DNA of 64,000 nucleotides from Trissonchulus latispiculum (GCA_030248195.1 JASAND010000573.1:1-64000), one strand, 5' to 3'. Positions 33,704 to 46,002 are shown, numbered from the stretch's first letter. The notes: generated from the sequence alone by a model not told the origin. Made by a program: numbers and translations.

Positions 33704-33710
<7 letters not shown>

Positions 33711-33790
<80 letters not shown>
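33711..33790. repeat. (AT)n microsatellite
   Basis: About 80 bp of nearly pure TA repeats, mirrored at 63566-63645 in the other arm. Confidence 0.95.
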
Positions 33791-33792
<2 letters not shown>

Positions 33793-33883
33793 ATATAGGT
33801 GTACGTATATACCAGGCTACAGTTGGCCCCCAGTGAGACCGCCACGAGAAGGCCAGACAAACCTCCTCCCCTTACCCGACTGG

Positions 33884-34175
33884 GCTTATTCTTGAAAATT
33901 TTTCACGGGGAGGGGCCCCAAAAGTTCGAGGGGCAAGGAAATTTTGGGGGGGGGCGAAAATTTTTGCAAAAATATGCTAAAAATAGCGCTATTTTTCTGG
34001 CATGTACTGTAAAATACGGATCGGCCCCGGCTTCGGCCGGAGTTGGCACCTACGGCTCCGGCTGGCCGGAGCCGGAGACAAGGTGGCCGGAGCCGGGGTT
34101 TTTCAAGGAAGTTTGTATATTCAAAGAAGGAAATTCCCCCCCCCCCCCCCGTCGTCAAAACAAATCTCGCAAATA
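33884..34175. repeat. Truncated CTGGGCTTATTC-family element and GCCGGAG repeats
   Basis: The start ACTGGGCTTATTCTTGAAAA and the following G-run and TATGCTAAAAATAGC core match 29988-30362. The other end is replaced by GGAGCCGG-rich sequence, as in a second nested element. Confidence 0.5.
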
Positions 34176-34385
34176 TTGATTTTTACGTCTTTGGCGATGC
34201 GTATAAATTTCTGAATTTTCGTTAAGATGCCAAAGTTTTACAACATTTCAATATTTCCGCCACATTTCCTTCAAAATGCACTGTTTTATTGCTGCAGAAA
34301 AACTTTTCAAATTTGGAACAGTTTGAAACAAATTAACAAATGGGAATAACAATTTAGTCGAAAACTATTACTAACTTGAAGTACG

Positions 34386-34682
34386 AGTACAGCTCTTTTG
34401 AAACTTTATTTTCGCGAAATAAACCTTTTTCGCGGACTTCATGAGGGTGGCAATTTTTTTAAAATTTGGCGAATTTCGCCTAGAACATTTAATGAAAAAA
34501 TTGAATTTATGCGAAATTCAGGAAAAGCTATAGCTGAGCTAAACTTCAGCAAAATCAATTTTTTTTTCGCGAAAAAATCTTCGCGAGGATTCTTAAATTT
34601 AACGAAAATTGTCGGCCTTCGCGGAGTCCGCGAAAGAGTGAACTTCGCGAAAAAATAGTTTTTAATGAGCTGTATATACTGT
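34386..34682. mobile_element. CGCGAAA-family MITE (left arm)
   Basis: The ends AGTACAGCTCTTTTGAAAC and (reverse complement) ATATACAGCTCATTAAAAA bracket a core of TTCGCGAAAA words. Its right-arm copy (about 62690-62995) shows the outer end as GTACAGTACAGCTC, matching the family at 29644-29850. Confidence 0.6.
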
Positions 34683-34756
34683 ACACAATACAAAATTGAA
34701 ACTAAAGCTTGTAGTTATGTGGTTTAGTTCGCCGTAGCGATCCTAGCATAATCTAT

Positions 34757-36680
34757 CTTGTTGTTGTTGATGCTTCCAAGCACCACAGATACCGCGATTC
34801 AATCTGGCCCGGAGCACCTCAGGACGGAGGCGGCCGCATTCTCTGAGAAAGGCAAGGATTTCCCGAGGCTTTTCCCAGAGGACCACAAGGCTAGGGTTAG
34901 GACCCAGATGGGACAGGCGTGGGCGGTACAGTTGTGGGCAGTATAGTAGGGCGTGCGGCGACAGTGTGTCTTCTGGTCAGGGCAGTGGGCACATGAGGGG
35001 AGAATCTCTAGCCCCAATCCTAGGGGTACCAGTTGAGGATTAGAGAAAAGCCCCCGACACGGAGCTGAAAGGACTGACCTACGTCAGCCCTGGTGAGGCC
35101 CAGTTTCCTTCGGGTCAGGGCTTCGATTCGAAGATCTAGTCTGTCCGAGGATAAACCGGATTGCCAGGTGCTGGTGAAAGATGTCTCGAAATTAGGGATT
35201 TCACTGCCCTGAAGTCTAGCGGGGCAGCAGCCTGGTCCGCGGTTGAGCCGAGGCCAGCGAGCGTATCAGCGATTTCGTCTTGCCGTGTATGCCCAGATGG
35301 CCGGGCGGCAGTGGATTTGGAGGGTTCGTGGTTGGTAATTCAGGATAGATTTAATGCGGCGCCAGATGGTGAACTCTTTGTAGGTAGTTGCTTTGGCAGG
35401 GCCGGAGGACAGTTTCCTGGTCAGCGATTGGGAATCTGAAAAAATTCTGATGATTTGATCTTCAGCAGTCGCCGTTCCGTCAATCCATTCCAGGGCACGG
35501 TCCATCGCCCGGAGCTTAGCCCCGTAACTTGAGGTGACCAGACCTGCTGGTTCAATTATATTCCGGGTGAGACCCAGCCGGTGGCTGGTTCCTTCTCTGG
35601 CTGATCCGTCTGTGTAGATTTCGACATCGGCCGGGGTCAGGCGGTCCAGGATACTTTCCGTAGCAGATTTCTTCTTCTCCTCAGTCAGGGGTCTCTTCTG
35701 GAGATGCCGCAGATTGCAGACACAATTTCCAGCCCGGACGGGGCTTCCCATGGCGGAAACGGGCTGATTGTGGCTATTTTTTCCTTGACCAGGCTGTCGG
35801 TAGAGGCAAGCACTGTTAGAGAGAGACCGTCCTTCTTCCCGCCAGGAGGCCTGGGAGGCCAGGCGACGGGTTGTTGGGGCAACAAAAGAGTCTGCTGTGG
35901 GATTAGAATCTGGGAGGTACTGATACTTTTCGTACGCTGTCGCTGTTAGGGATTTGGCACGGACATGGAGGGGCACCAGGCCTGCCTCTTTGACTGTGAG
36001 TTCGGCAGGGGATCCTCTAGGGCAACCTGTTATGGCTCTGGCAGCTTCGTTCTGGATTGTTTGGAGCCGTTTCAGGTTGGAAGGAGCTGTAGTCATCATC
36101 CAGGCAGGGCCACAGTATTCTATGGCGGATGCAATATAAGCAAGGTACACTATCCGAAGGTCCTCCTTTTTGCATCCCCATTTGGTACCAGCTAGAGATC
36201 GAAGAATATTATTTCTTCTTCTGAGCTTGGAGATGAGCTGGTCAATGTGGGCCCGGAAGGAGAGAGATGGGTCGAATTTGATTCCCAGAAACGTCGGTGT
36301 CTTGGTGACTGGGATTTGCTGGGAGTCAATAGTTAGGTGCGGTTTGGCGTTCTGCTCCTTGTTCCAAGTGGTAAACACTGAGGCGGTGTAGCCCTTGTTT
36401 TCAAAGTTCATGCCAGGTTGGAGGTGGGTTTCCTGAAGGACGGCAACGTCGACGTTGCGGTCGTGGAGCATTTTGGCCAACTCAGCTCTTTTGCTTGAGC
36501 TGAGGCCGTTGGAATTCCACTGCAGAAATCGGAGGGCTCTGGGGCTGTTGTGGGTTTGCTGTCGCGGATTGACCCGGGCGTGCCTGCCGGGTCGATTAGC
36601 CGGCGGGCTGGGTTGGGGGTGGTTGGAGGGTTGGGCGGGATTGGGAGATAACTTCGTACTCACTTCCGTAAACTGCAGTT
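34757..36680 (-). pseudogene. I-like non-LTR element A with in-frame internal deletion
   Basis: A 465-codon frame (36663-35266; its first codon is GTG and it is open slightly upstream) joins the N-terminal endonuclease segment (LQWNSNGLSS, VAVLQETHL) directly to the post-RT region (SVFTTWN, PTFLGIKFDPSLSF) and RNase H (VEIYTDGSA, IFSDSQS). The catalytic RT and most of the endonuclease are gone without breaking the frame. The RNase H glutamate position reads YGAKLRAMD, Lys instead of Glu, in both arms. Near its end a missing base turns the expected W-P-H-G motif out of frame. The C-terminal motif PSLVVLWEKPREILAFLREC follows in other frames, with a (CAA)n tail near 34757. Confidence 0.8.
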
Positions 36681-36699
36681 ATTCTGTTTCAGTTCTTTT

Positions 36700-37160
36700 A
36701 TAAAAATTAAAAGGGATTAACCACATAAATGTTGAAAAGCTAAACATAAAATATAAATGTTTGGGTAAATTATATACATATTTGCTGTTGATATTGGTAT
36801 AGTTATACGCCGAATCTGTAAGTGTCTATTCTGTGAAGGTCTTCCGGGAACAGACCTTACGGAATAACAGCAAAATTTTACCGTTAGAAAATTTGAATGA
36901 ATGAAATTATTAAGCATTATTTGAATCCATTAAAATATTCAAAAGTTTTGTTTTATATATATCTATATATATATAAATATATACGTATATTTTTATGCCC
37001 GATTTTTATAAAAACTGCAAAAAATTAGTTCAAAAATCCATAAACTGTTTTTCAAAAATTTAGTATTATTTTTAGTCTACCTCCGGCTCCGGCCGGAGGT
37101 GACCTACTCTCCGGCCGGAGGCAAAATCCCACCTCCGTCCGATCCTACTGTACAAGTTGA
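36700..37160. other. AT-rich spacer with short (AT)n and GCCGGAG repeats
   Basis: No gene. (TATA) tracts lie at about 36953-36990. CTCCGGCCGGAGG palindromic repeats at 37078-37135 look like one end of a TAGGGATCGGACGGAGG-type element, seen more fully in the right arm at about 60225-60297. Confidence 0.4.
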
Positions 37161-37395
37161 TTTTTATTGCTACCATAAGTAGATTTGAGCAACGTTGTTA
37201 AAAAAGGCAAAAAATGAGTAAAAATCTCCGGCGAAGTCGAAACATTTTTGAAAATTTGGCCTTTTGAGCGACTTTTTCGGGGCAAGATTTGGTACCAAAA
37301 GGGGCACCCACTTTTTGGGGGGGGGAACGATTTTTTGGGGGGAAGGGTGCTTCTTATAGGGGGGCCCCAGTAAGAATAAACCCAACCCGATCTGG
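37160..37395. repeat. Partial CTGGGCTTATTC-family element (3' half)
   Basis: It shares GGTACCAAAAGGGGC and GGGAACGATTTTTTGGGGGG with 30245-30320 and ends in AAGAATAAACCCAAC, the damaged inverted terminus. The left half is missing, or replaced by the GCCGGAG element before it. Confidence 0.55.
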
Positions 37396-37799
37396 AGCAC
37401 TCCCCTACGCGGGTTCGGACCCCCCCCATCATGCAATCAAGAAATATGAAGAAAAATTAGCATTTTTGCAATTTATCGAAACTTTTGTGAAAAATCGTAA
37501 TCGTAAAAATGTATATAATGCATGTATAAGTGTGAAAAAACCCTATGAAATGTGACGGGGAAAAGATCCACCATCAGGGAAGTATAATCCACGAAAACGA
37601 CGGTTCAGTCATCAGAAATATCAAGGAACGAACGGTGTATCGACCAGAGCTGGAGTCAGCAAGGCGATAAACTCAATTAGATCATAAAGCGCACGCGGTG
37701 AAGATGATATTAACGCAAGGCTGAAGGCGAACCTGTGATGACTCAGCTTACGCGACTCGACCAGAAAATCTGGATGACGGAACACCTCACTTCTGATTA

Positions 37800-38515
37800 G
37801 GTCCTTGTGCCACTGTATAAGATAAGCAGCAAGACAGATTACAAGACCTACAGTGGCATTTTTCTGTTGGATGTCGCCTACAAGATCGTGGATCTGGCTT
37901 TTTCCTAGGCAAAAATTTCTGGGGGGGAGTCTGGGGGGTGGGCTCGGATTTCTGGGGGGGGGAGAAAACTTTTCCGAAAAATGCTTAAAAATAGCTGTTT
38001 TTTGCTGCTGAGTTAAAAAATTGACTATTTTTAACTTAAATTTAGCTTAAAACAGCTAAAAATGCTTAAAAATGGGCAAAAATCCGGTGAAGCCGGAAAA
38101 ATGTTTCAAAATTTCCCTCAAAACCCTATTTTTCCGGGCACTTTAGAGTTCTGAGGGGGAAGGCCCGAATCCTGGAGGGGGGCGACCCGGGGGAACGAAT
38201 TTCTGGGGGGCCCTCCACCCCCTCATGTAGGAAAAAGCCAGTGGATGCCATAATTCTAGACCGAATCCGGCATGCTGTAGTGCTGTGGACCCTTACCTAC
38301 GCGAAAACGAAGGGGATTTCGTCCAGGTCGTGGCACGCTTAACCAAATATTCGCGCTGCGCCAAAACTTGGAGCTAAGACTAAGACAAGAGAGTACCGAC
38401 AGCCACTGTTGGAAGCTTTTGTCGATTTCAAGGCAGCATTTGACTCTATTGACCGTTATCGCATGTATGAAATCGTTGCTCATCAGTCATCCCGGTTTGC
38501 CCGACAAGATCATCA
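37800..38515 (+). pseudogene. RTE-like reverse transcriptase fragment, broken
   Basis: Plus-strand pieces read YKTYSGIFLLDVAYKIVD before the insert at 37894-38241 and NQIFALRQNLELRLRQ and DFKAAFDSID (the last in another frame) after it, the order expected for the fingers and palm of a non-LTR RT (NYRGISLL, GRxTxDQIFxLRQ, FVDFKAAFDSI). Several frameshifts. It ends where the tail of element B (GATGATGATGATC) joins it at about 38512, so B inserted into it. The clade name is tentative. Confidence 0.6.
37894..38241. mobile_element. CTGGCTTTTTCCTA short element with 5-bp duplication
   Basis: A perfect 14-bp inverted repeat CTGGCTTTTTCCTA lies at the ends, with TGGAT duplicated at 37889-37893 and 38242-38246. 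The 348-bp interior has G runs of 7-8 on both sides of an AT core. It interrupts the RTE-like RT. Same family as 14997-15478. Confidence 0.85.
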
Positions 38516-40985
38516 TCATCATTCTTGTGGCCAGGCGGTGATCCATACTGCTGGGCTAAAGGCGCCCAGTACCCCTCAGAAACCCTAGCACCCGGGCAGG
38601 GTCATTCCAAAGGACGGTCAGGCTTGGGTCGGGAGGAAGGAGTCTCCGTCGGACAGACTCCTTTTGTGGGCAGGTTATCAGAAGGTGCTCCAGGGATTCT
38701 TCTTCTGCACCCCCGCAGTCGGGACAAGCGGGGGAGGGACATCCGGCCGGATCAAGCTGGTGACGATAATGGGCTAAGAGCAGACTTTTACCAGTCCGCA
38801 GTTGGGATAAGAGAATCCGTTCAGCCTTGGACAAGCCGGTTTCATTTCGAGGTGGGACCGGTCCAAGGCTACCAAAGATGGATTTAGTCCTGGCATGGCT
38901 AATTTGGTTGTGCCAGGATTCTGTTGCTTTCCTTTTCAGTACGGCAGTAGCTGTAGGCACTAGCGTAGCCAGAAAAAAATTTCGGGGGGGGGAATGCAAA
39001 AGTTTTTCGGGGGGTCTGGGGGGCGGAGCCCCCAGAAGCTGAGAAATTTTTTATTTCGTGACCTTCGTGGAATTTTTACGGAGTATCCGTTGAAATTATA
39101 ATAATTTTTAAGGAGCAGTGCGTGTTCATACACCTAAATGACGCAGAAGGTGGTCAAAGTACACCAAATAGAGTAATTGGTACTCGTTTTTAAGCGCGAA
39201 ACATGTATTATAACGGTACAATAGACTTATTTCGCGCCGAAGGCGCGAAACTTTTTTGAAAAATGGGCGTTTTACACATAGCAGGAAAAAATTCCTGGGG
39301 GGCTACACAATTTCGGGGGGGGGAATTCCCCCCATTTCCCCCCCCCCTGGCTACGCGCCTGGCTGTAGGCATGTCAATTTTGACATGTTCTTGGTCCATT
39401 TTACTGCCGTTCTTCGCCAGTCGGTCCGCCCTTTCATTTCCATAGATTCCGCAGTGACTGGGGATCCAGGTTGCCCCCACATTGATGTTCCACCTGGACA
39501 GCAGGTCCAGCTGGTTCCAAATTTGCCATTCCAAGTCAGACATGGGGCCAGAAGGACCGGCCCGCAGCCGTTCAACCGAGGATAGGGAATCCGTGAATAT
39601 CCTGATTGAGGAGCAATCATTTAGCTGATGATTACTCCTTAGCCATAGGAGCCATTGGAGTATCGCATTTAGCTCAGCTCTATAGCTGGAGCAGAGCTTC
39701 CCAGCTGGGAATGCCAGGTGAGTCCGCCGCCCGCTCCGGCTATCATCGATGACTACTCCGCTTCCACCTTTCATTGTACCGGCAGCTGCCGATCCGTCGG
39801 TCCACAGGGATATGTCAACTTGAGCTAAGCTGTCCAGAGTTTGCTTAGCTAGCTGCTTGTTGACATCAGCCGGTAGTGACTTGCTGCAGGATTGAGTCAG
39901 CGATGTATTTGGAGTGACGGTTGCCTTGAGGTTCCATGGGGCAGCCGCCGGAAGGATGACGGTAGGCTCACGTTCACCGCCCTGGAGATCTGTATCATTG
40001 ACCATTTCCTGAGCTGTGGATCTCCAATTGGGCTGCGACTTCAGCTTTCGCTGACGGCCAGGCTGGTGGCTAACTGCCTGGTATCGGAGGTGATGAGGCG
40101 GTAGACGTAGGCTTTTCTCATAGGCTTTAGATGCCAGGTACCAGACTCTGTTCTTAATAGGGATAATTCCGGCCCCCAATTGGAGAGCTTCCGTTGGTGA
40201 CGATGAATAGCAACCCGTCACTATTCTGCATGCCTTGTTCTGAATTTTCTCCGTTGTTTGGAGGTGGGTGGGTGCGGCCAAGGGCCCCATATTCCAGAGC
40301 TGATCTGACAAACGTTACGTATACAGCTCTTAGGTCTTCCTTCTGTAGGTCCCAGTTCTTCCCACTGAGGGCTGATAGTATGCGCATTTTAGAGTTGGTC
40401 TTAGCTTTTAGGGCAGCAGCGTGGTGGCCAAAGTTCAGCAGACGGTCAAATCTTATTCCAAGGAATGTGACAGACTCTTTGCAAGGAATTGGCTGGCTCC
40501 CATATTTCAGCTGCAGTTGACGGCTGGCCTCGCATTGTGAGTAGTGAATATCATACTTTCGCATTTACTGACATTCACCTCCATTTGCCATTTGGATGCC
40601 CATTTCTTCAGTTTGGTAATAGCAGTCTGCAGCTTCTGTTCTGCTCTTCCGATTTCTGTGTCCTGGCACCAGAGGGCGAGGTCATCCGCAAATAAGGACG
40701 CCTGTACTTCTCCTGGCATTTCCTCCAGGATATCGTTGATTGCAACCAGAAATAGCAGTGGCGAGATACAGCTTCCTTGAGGCACTCCTTGCTGGAGGGG
40801 TTTGAGTCGGCTTCTGCTGTTGTTGATTTGTACGCAGGCTCTTCGATCAGCTAGGAACTGTTTCAGCCAGCGGACAATGCAGACTGGCAGTCCAGATTTG
40901 GTCAGCCCAGAGGAGGCCAGGCTTCCATACCGTATCAAACGCGCGAGCAAATAGAGAAGTTAGTAACTGATTTGCCTACCATTAT
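38512..40985 (-). pseudogene. I-like non-LTR element B, 5' truncated, interrupted
   Basis: In 5' to 3' order on the minus strand: RT from motif A (AFDTVWKPGLLW) at about 40960, GVPQGSCISPLLF, catalytic LFADDLALW, FLGIRFDRLLNF; RNase H (LWTDGSAAAG, SYRAELNAI, IFTDSLSS, WIPSHCGIYGNERADRLAK, all four catalytic positions kept); then after the 38960-39361 insertion a zinc-binding CPSPACPDCGG with SLEHLLITCP; then a (GAT)n tail. Open pieces are 40950-40507, 40564-40154, 40311-39208 and 38999-38556, separated by small frameshifts. It shares the PSLTVLW...FLRGTGRL C-terminus with element A, so the two are sister families of the RNase H-bearing I group. Confidence 0.85.
38960..39361. mobile_element. 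GCGTAGCCAG short element with 10-bp duplication
   Basis: The inverted ends CTAGCGTAGCCAG and CTGGCTACGCGCCTG are flanked by GCTGTAGGCA at 38950-38959 and 39362-39371. The 402-bp interior has G runs next to both ends. It separates RNase H from the C-terminal zinc motif of element B. The long duplication suggests a Mutator-like source. Confidence 0.85.
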
Positions 40986-41390
40986 CTAAAAAACTAAGTA
41001 TACCGCTTTTCGAATACAGTTTAGAAGGTTGTAGAATCAATCACTGGAAAACGTACAATCGTACTGTCTATCTGAAAAACTAATTATACGTGCTAACTGA
41101 CAGGTTTCATGCATTGCAGAACATAAACGCACTCATACCGGTTACGTGCAATCACTTGCTGACCACTCTGCCAGACTGATATAGGTGAGGGCGGGCGTCA
41201 TCAGTGGCGTACCCTTCACCTATTGCAGCTTTTGGGCTTTTGGTTCCCCCGTCAAACTTGAAGAAAAGCGTTTCTGCCCTGTGGTCTTCCATTCACACGT
41301 GTGGTTACACATGAATGATTACACACAGTGCTGTACTTATACACAAAACATTACGTATATATACATTGAGTAATATACGAATCTGATTAC
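40986..41390. other. Junction sequence between element B and the Penelope-type element
   Basis: No supported gene. It is mirrored at about 55960-56380. Confidence 0.4.
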
Positions 41391-44321
41391 TGTACATTAT
41401 CATTGATTTCAGAGAAAATTTCATCAATTAAACAATCATACTTGATATTTAATTCTTTATTCTTAATGCATTTATGCAGAAGTGTAAGTACAATATTAAC
41501 AGGGTAATCTTTAGATTTAATCATTCTAACAAATTTAATACATGCAGTGACAAATCCATTCTTTGTGGATATTATCGCAGCATATCTAGCAAACTCGTTG
41601 TAAACCGCGTTATGTTTACAACTGAGGCTAATGTTGCTTTCATAACTAGGAAATCTAATAGACTTAAAATTAAAATTATCTCTTTTGTCATAAATGTCAG
41701 TAACAAATTTATTATTAATTACAGATATTTTAATGTCTAATACATCTGCACATTGATTACTGCTATTCATTTTATTTAAAGTCAAACAGGCCGGATATAT
41801 ATCCGGATTAACTTGATTAGCATGGTTATGATCATTAAGGAAGGTCAGGGGTGCATTAGGCACCCATATACACCCTAAACCGCCTTACCACAGTTTCTTA
41901 CGAATCTCTTGTGCATAGGTAGCTGGTACTTGTACAAGTAATAAATATGTTATGTTGTGTTATGTCGTGTCTTGCTGAAGGGACCCACCAGTGAAATTGT
42001 ATCCTGTGCCCCATTTAGAAGTATAATGTATGTTTTTTGGTTAATATAACCCCCAGGGAGAGGAATGAAATGAGCTGGTATGCTGCAGACTCCCCGCACA
42101 AGTTGGGTCCCACGAATACCTGATTAGTCGTCTTGCCTGTAATAGGAATCGTGTACGTATTCGTTTGGTTTCATGCAGGTTTTCATGTTCTGGTTCAGGT
42201 ATTCGTAGCTTGTGCGGTTTAGATCCCACCAAGGTAGTTATGGGTAGGTAGGCGAGATGCAGCATACCGACGCAAGGGGAAAACTTTTGCTCCAGAAAAT
42301 CTGTTTTACAGATTTTCTGACATTTCGTTCTTTTAGTGAGCTTCGGACTAACTTTAAGTTAGTAAATTTAATTATATAGTATATATATATACTCAGTATA
42401 TATATAAGAATTTTTTTATTATAAACTGAAATTTTGCTATGTGCATAGACCATTCATTGGGAAATTGGAAGTCACAATTAATGACGTATATAAAAAAATT
42501 TTTTTTTTCTTCTTAGTGCAGTTTTTTAAAGATTTCTACAGATAAATTTTATCACTAACTTAAAAGTCTATACTATATGAGGAAATGCTCTTGCTGAATA
42601 AATTATGAAATTAATCAAAAGTTGTAGACTGCACTTGTCCGAGGGGCATTGAGTAGCTGTGTGTCTTACGAAAGAGTGAACGGTATTTACGTATGCATTA
42701 TATAGTAATGACTTTTGATAATGATTTCGATATATCTTGTTGTTGTGAATAGTAGGGACTAGGGGCGGACAGGTGCAGTCTACGTGGTGGGTCCACAGTG
42801 CAGATTGCAAACATAATATACGTGTACCAACCTACGTATATATGTGTAGAAATGTTTGCGTACTGTGGGGCGGTTGTTCATTTCATTCCATCATCATCAT
42901 TCCATCATTCCATCATATCGTCCTGATACCTATATGCCTGCTTGAGTTTTTCTAAAGACTTAAATTCCTTATTTTTATACAGATTAGTAGTATATTTATA
43001 TTCATAAGATAGAAGAGTTAAATTAGCTATAAAAGGAGCTGCATTAGTTCCCATAGGGATGCCAATATCTTGCTTACATATAATATCTCCTAAAACAAAG
43101 TAGCAACTATTTAGCAACCATCTAATCATATCCATAATAGTATCCTTTCCAGCCAGTATACCTTTATTAGTATTGAATCCCCAAGCAGCCGATCTTTCAT
43201 ACAGAATAAGCTTACGATTAGATTTACCAAATGCAATGTTACAAACTGATTCAAGGGAAGTTAAGATTTCCGGATGTGGTAGTGAAGTATACAATTGACC
43301 AAAATCAAACGTATTAACAGTTCTTGCTCTGTTATTACGATTTAAACCATGTATATCATTTAATATATTACTGTTACTATTAATTATCCAGAAAGGGTTA
43401 TAGACACGGGAGTACCTAGTAATGGCACTTGTATAACATTTAACAGAATGTTGTATTCGCCTTAACGCATGACCTAGTCTTATTGATAATGTGCTGGTAC
43501 AGCTGTTGGCGCTAGCAATTATAGTTCTGAAGCCAACAGGAGATTTGTGAAACTTAGGGATGATTTGAATAAAGGGCAAGTTAAGGTTATTGCTAGGTAC
43601 ACTTATTCCAAACTGTAAACAATCAGACTTTACCTTAGCAATTATGTTATCAGTTGTATCATTAATTAAGGTATAAGTATTATTATTATCAAAGATTCCT
43701 ATTTCTTTAAGTAAACAATATACATAAAACTGTTTACATATTATGGCAAAATTTTGTGCCGCTTTATCAACTACAGTAAATACAAACTTGTCATGTAATT
43801 GAGAAATTACCTGTTTAATATTACTAGGAATATTAGTGTAATAGTTATGATTGCTGTTTCTTATCTGTTGACACAGTATACTGTTAACAGAATCTAGAAT
43901 TGACCGTTTCCACAATGAATATTCGAACGTACAACCTAAATTTAGCTTATCTGTTAAATAATTAATATAATTATCGAGTGCGACAGAAATATTATTTATA
44001 ACTTCTTTTATATTAGGAGGTTTACGCGGCCTGAATTTAGTGCCTTTACTTAGAAGATTACGTATGTGTAGATTTTCTATAACCTCTAAATTGCCGGTAA
44101 TTATATGACCATGATGTAAATCTTTAAAAGCTGAATTATTACAATCACAGTTAAAGGTATAGTTATTGATATCTATATCTTGCAAAATTACATTACTAGC
44201 AGTTTGTCTATAATTGAAAAATAGGGAAGATATAGGCTTATCGTAGCTGTATATTATTCTAGGTTCACTATATAGACTAGGTACATCTTTGGGAAAGTTG
44301 TTATTTACAGTAAACAGTTAT
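41387..44321 (-). pseudogene. Penelope-type reverse transcriptase, split by an insertion after QDD
   Basis: The main open frame is 44321-42905. It has an N-terminal cysteine cluster (CDCNNSAFKDLHHGHIITG), LLSKGTKFRPRKPPN, then RT motifs KFHKSPVGFRTI, FDFGQLYTSLPH, GIPMGTNAAPFIANLTLL and catalytic YRYQDD at about 42917. The C-terminal part resumes at about 41849 (LTFLNDHNH, then FVTDIYDKRDNFNFKS, PSYESNISL) to a stop at 41387. This order matches the Penelope/telomerase-class RTs seen in many invertebrates; the exact clade is uncertain. The 1.07-kb insert cuts the gene directly after the catalytic aspartates. The 5' end is truncated or begins near 44321. Confidence 0.75.
41850..42916. mobile_element. 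Insertion of about 1.07 kb in the Penelope-type RT gene
   Basis: Removing it would rejoin the RT palm and thumb regions. On the minus strand it starts near an (ATGATGG)n-like tract and a CCGCCCCACAGTACG word, and ends near ACTGTGGTAAGGCGG, weakly inverted. No ORF of note inside; edges are accurate only to about 20 bp. Confidence 0.55.
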
Positions 44322-44426
44322 TTAAGTTATTTACAGTTAAGTTAAGTTATTTACAGTTAAGTTATCTAGTAAACTGAATAGTATCAACTAAAGGATTGGA
44401 ATATTTTAGAAACAACTTAGCCCTTT

Positions 44427-44700
44427 TACAGTACAGCTCATTTCAAAGTGCGTTTGAAGCGAAGTCCCATATCTGGCGAAATGTCGCGAGCGCACGCGAA
44501 ATTCGCCAAGGCTTTGCGACATTCGTGTAGATATTTCGCGATATGTCGTATGAAAATCTGAATTTCGCGAAGTCGCATGCGAAGTTCGCGTAACTTCGCG
44601 AAATTTCCCAAGATTTCGCGAAAGCATTGCGCGAAATTTCTTCCACTTCGCGAAAACTCCTCGCGAACTTCGCGAAACACTTCGCCAAGTTCGCTAGCTA
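44427..44700. repeat. CGCGAAA-family element, one end visible
   Basis: It begins TACAGTACAGCTCATTTCAA as at 29642 and continues with dense CGCGAAATTTCGCG words. The opposite end was not found. Confidence 0.55.
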
Positions 44701-46002
44701 GGGTTTTTGTTAGCTAATTTGAGGGGTTTTCTCCATATCTACCAAAATTCTGGGTAAATTTTAAAGTGTAGCTTTGGCTCAAGATTTTCACTTCGCGAAA
44801 TGTCGCGTAATTTACGCGATGCTGTGCGACATTTCGCGAAGTTGTCGCGAAATCCGCTAAAAGGTGTTGTGGATTTACGGCTTTTGGAGAGTCCTAAATT
44901 ATGAAGTTTTGGCTTGCGGACATAGAGAACACGAAAAGAGCTGAGCTATATGTGTCACCCGCTTTTCCGCGTGGTTCCCATCTCTGTTACGATTTTTCCC
45001 GAAAGTTTTTACTACTTTCTTTCAAGTACTTTCAAATGAAGGCAGCTTATATGCCTTGCTTTTTCCGGAAAACGGTTATTTTAAAAATGCTGATTACTGC
45101 ACCACTTGTTGCGATCGCATTCTTCTGTTCACGATATATAGTCAAGCGGGGAAAACCCACTTTTTCTTTCTTGGACCAGAACTTTCGACTGGTTTGGGCT
45201 AGCACGACTTTGATACTATATTTAATTAGGGTTTGCCCTAAGCTTTCGAATGAGGTATAATTTGTCTCTCTAGGCCCTGTCGTTATGGAGAAATTAAAGT
45301 TTTTCGTTTCGGGAAAAACCCCATGCGGGAAAAATTCGCTATTTTTTGGCTTTTGGCAAAGATTTGGCTTGAAATGGCACTATTCCAGATTTTGGCCACC
45401 TGGACCACACATAATGGAAAGAAGCTAGGTAAAACCTATACTAATTTAATTAATAGACTCTATTAAGCACAAGTATGTGTTTATTTAAGGTTTCCTGCTA
45501 ATGGTTACAAAAATATTCAAAATTTGAAAAATGGGGTTTTTCCCCGCCGATTTTTTCCCGCCAACTCTAGGATAACTTTAAGCAAGTAGGAAATAATTTG
45601 TTGTGTTTTATCTCTAGGTCACCCCCAGTTTGCACCGGAGGGGTCAGCGCAGTATGGCATATATCATCGTGAAGCGCAACACTTACCCTACATGTACATA
45701 TACGCTGTTTTGGTCTAGGTCTTTCCACTAGTAGTTCAGGGTGGCCCGGCAAATTTTGTCAAATTTTGGCACTTAGACGTACCAAAATTTTCAAAAATTT
45801 CAAAGTCCCAAAAAATTTACAAGCAAGGTCAGCGGCTATGACGCTGCGGCGGGTTGGGTGGAGCAGCAGCTGTTTGCACGTTCCAGGTGACAACCAAGGT
45901 GAGCTGCTTAGGACGGAATAGGGGTTTGGGATGCCGGTTTTGGTAGTCGCGGAGACGCAGCAAACGGTTCACACAACGCCTAGCAGAGCGCAGTTCCGAG
46001 GG
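44701..46002. repeat. Non-coding repeats with GGGAAAAACCCC words
   Basis: Long G/C runs separated by A runs recur at 45310-45340 and 45530-45560. A minus-strand piece near 45870-45995 contains LTLVVTWNVQTAA, which could be the start of an RTE-like endonuclease, but nothing downstream supports it. Confidence 0.4.

Noticed and set aside
33711..33790. CRISPR-like or origin-like meaning for the (AT)n tract
   Set aside because: A plain dinucleotide microsatellite; no spacers, no origin features, eukaryotic context.
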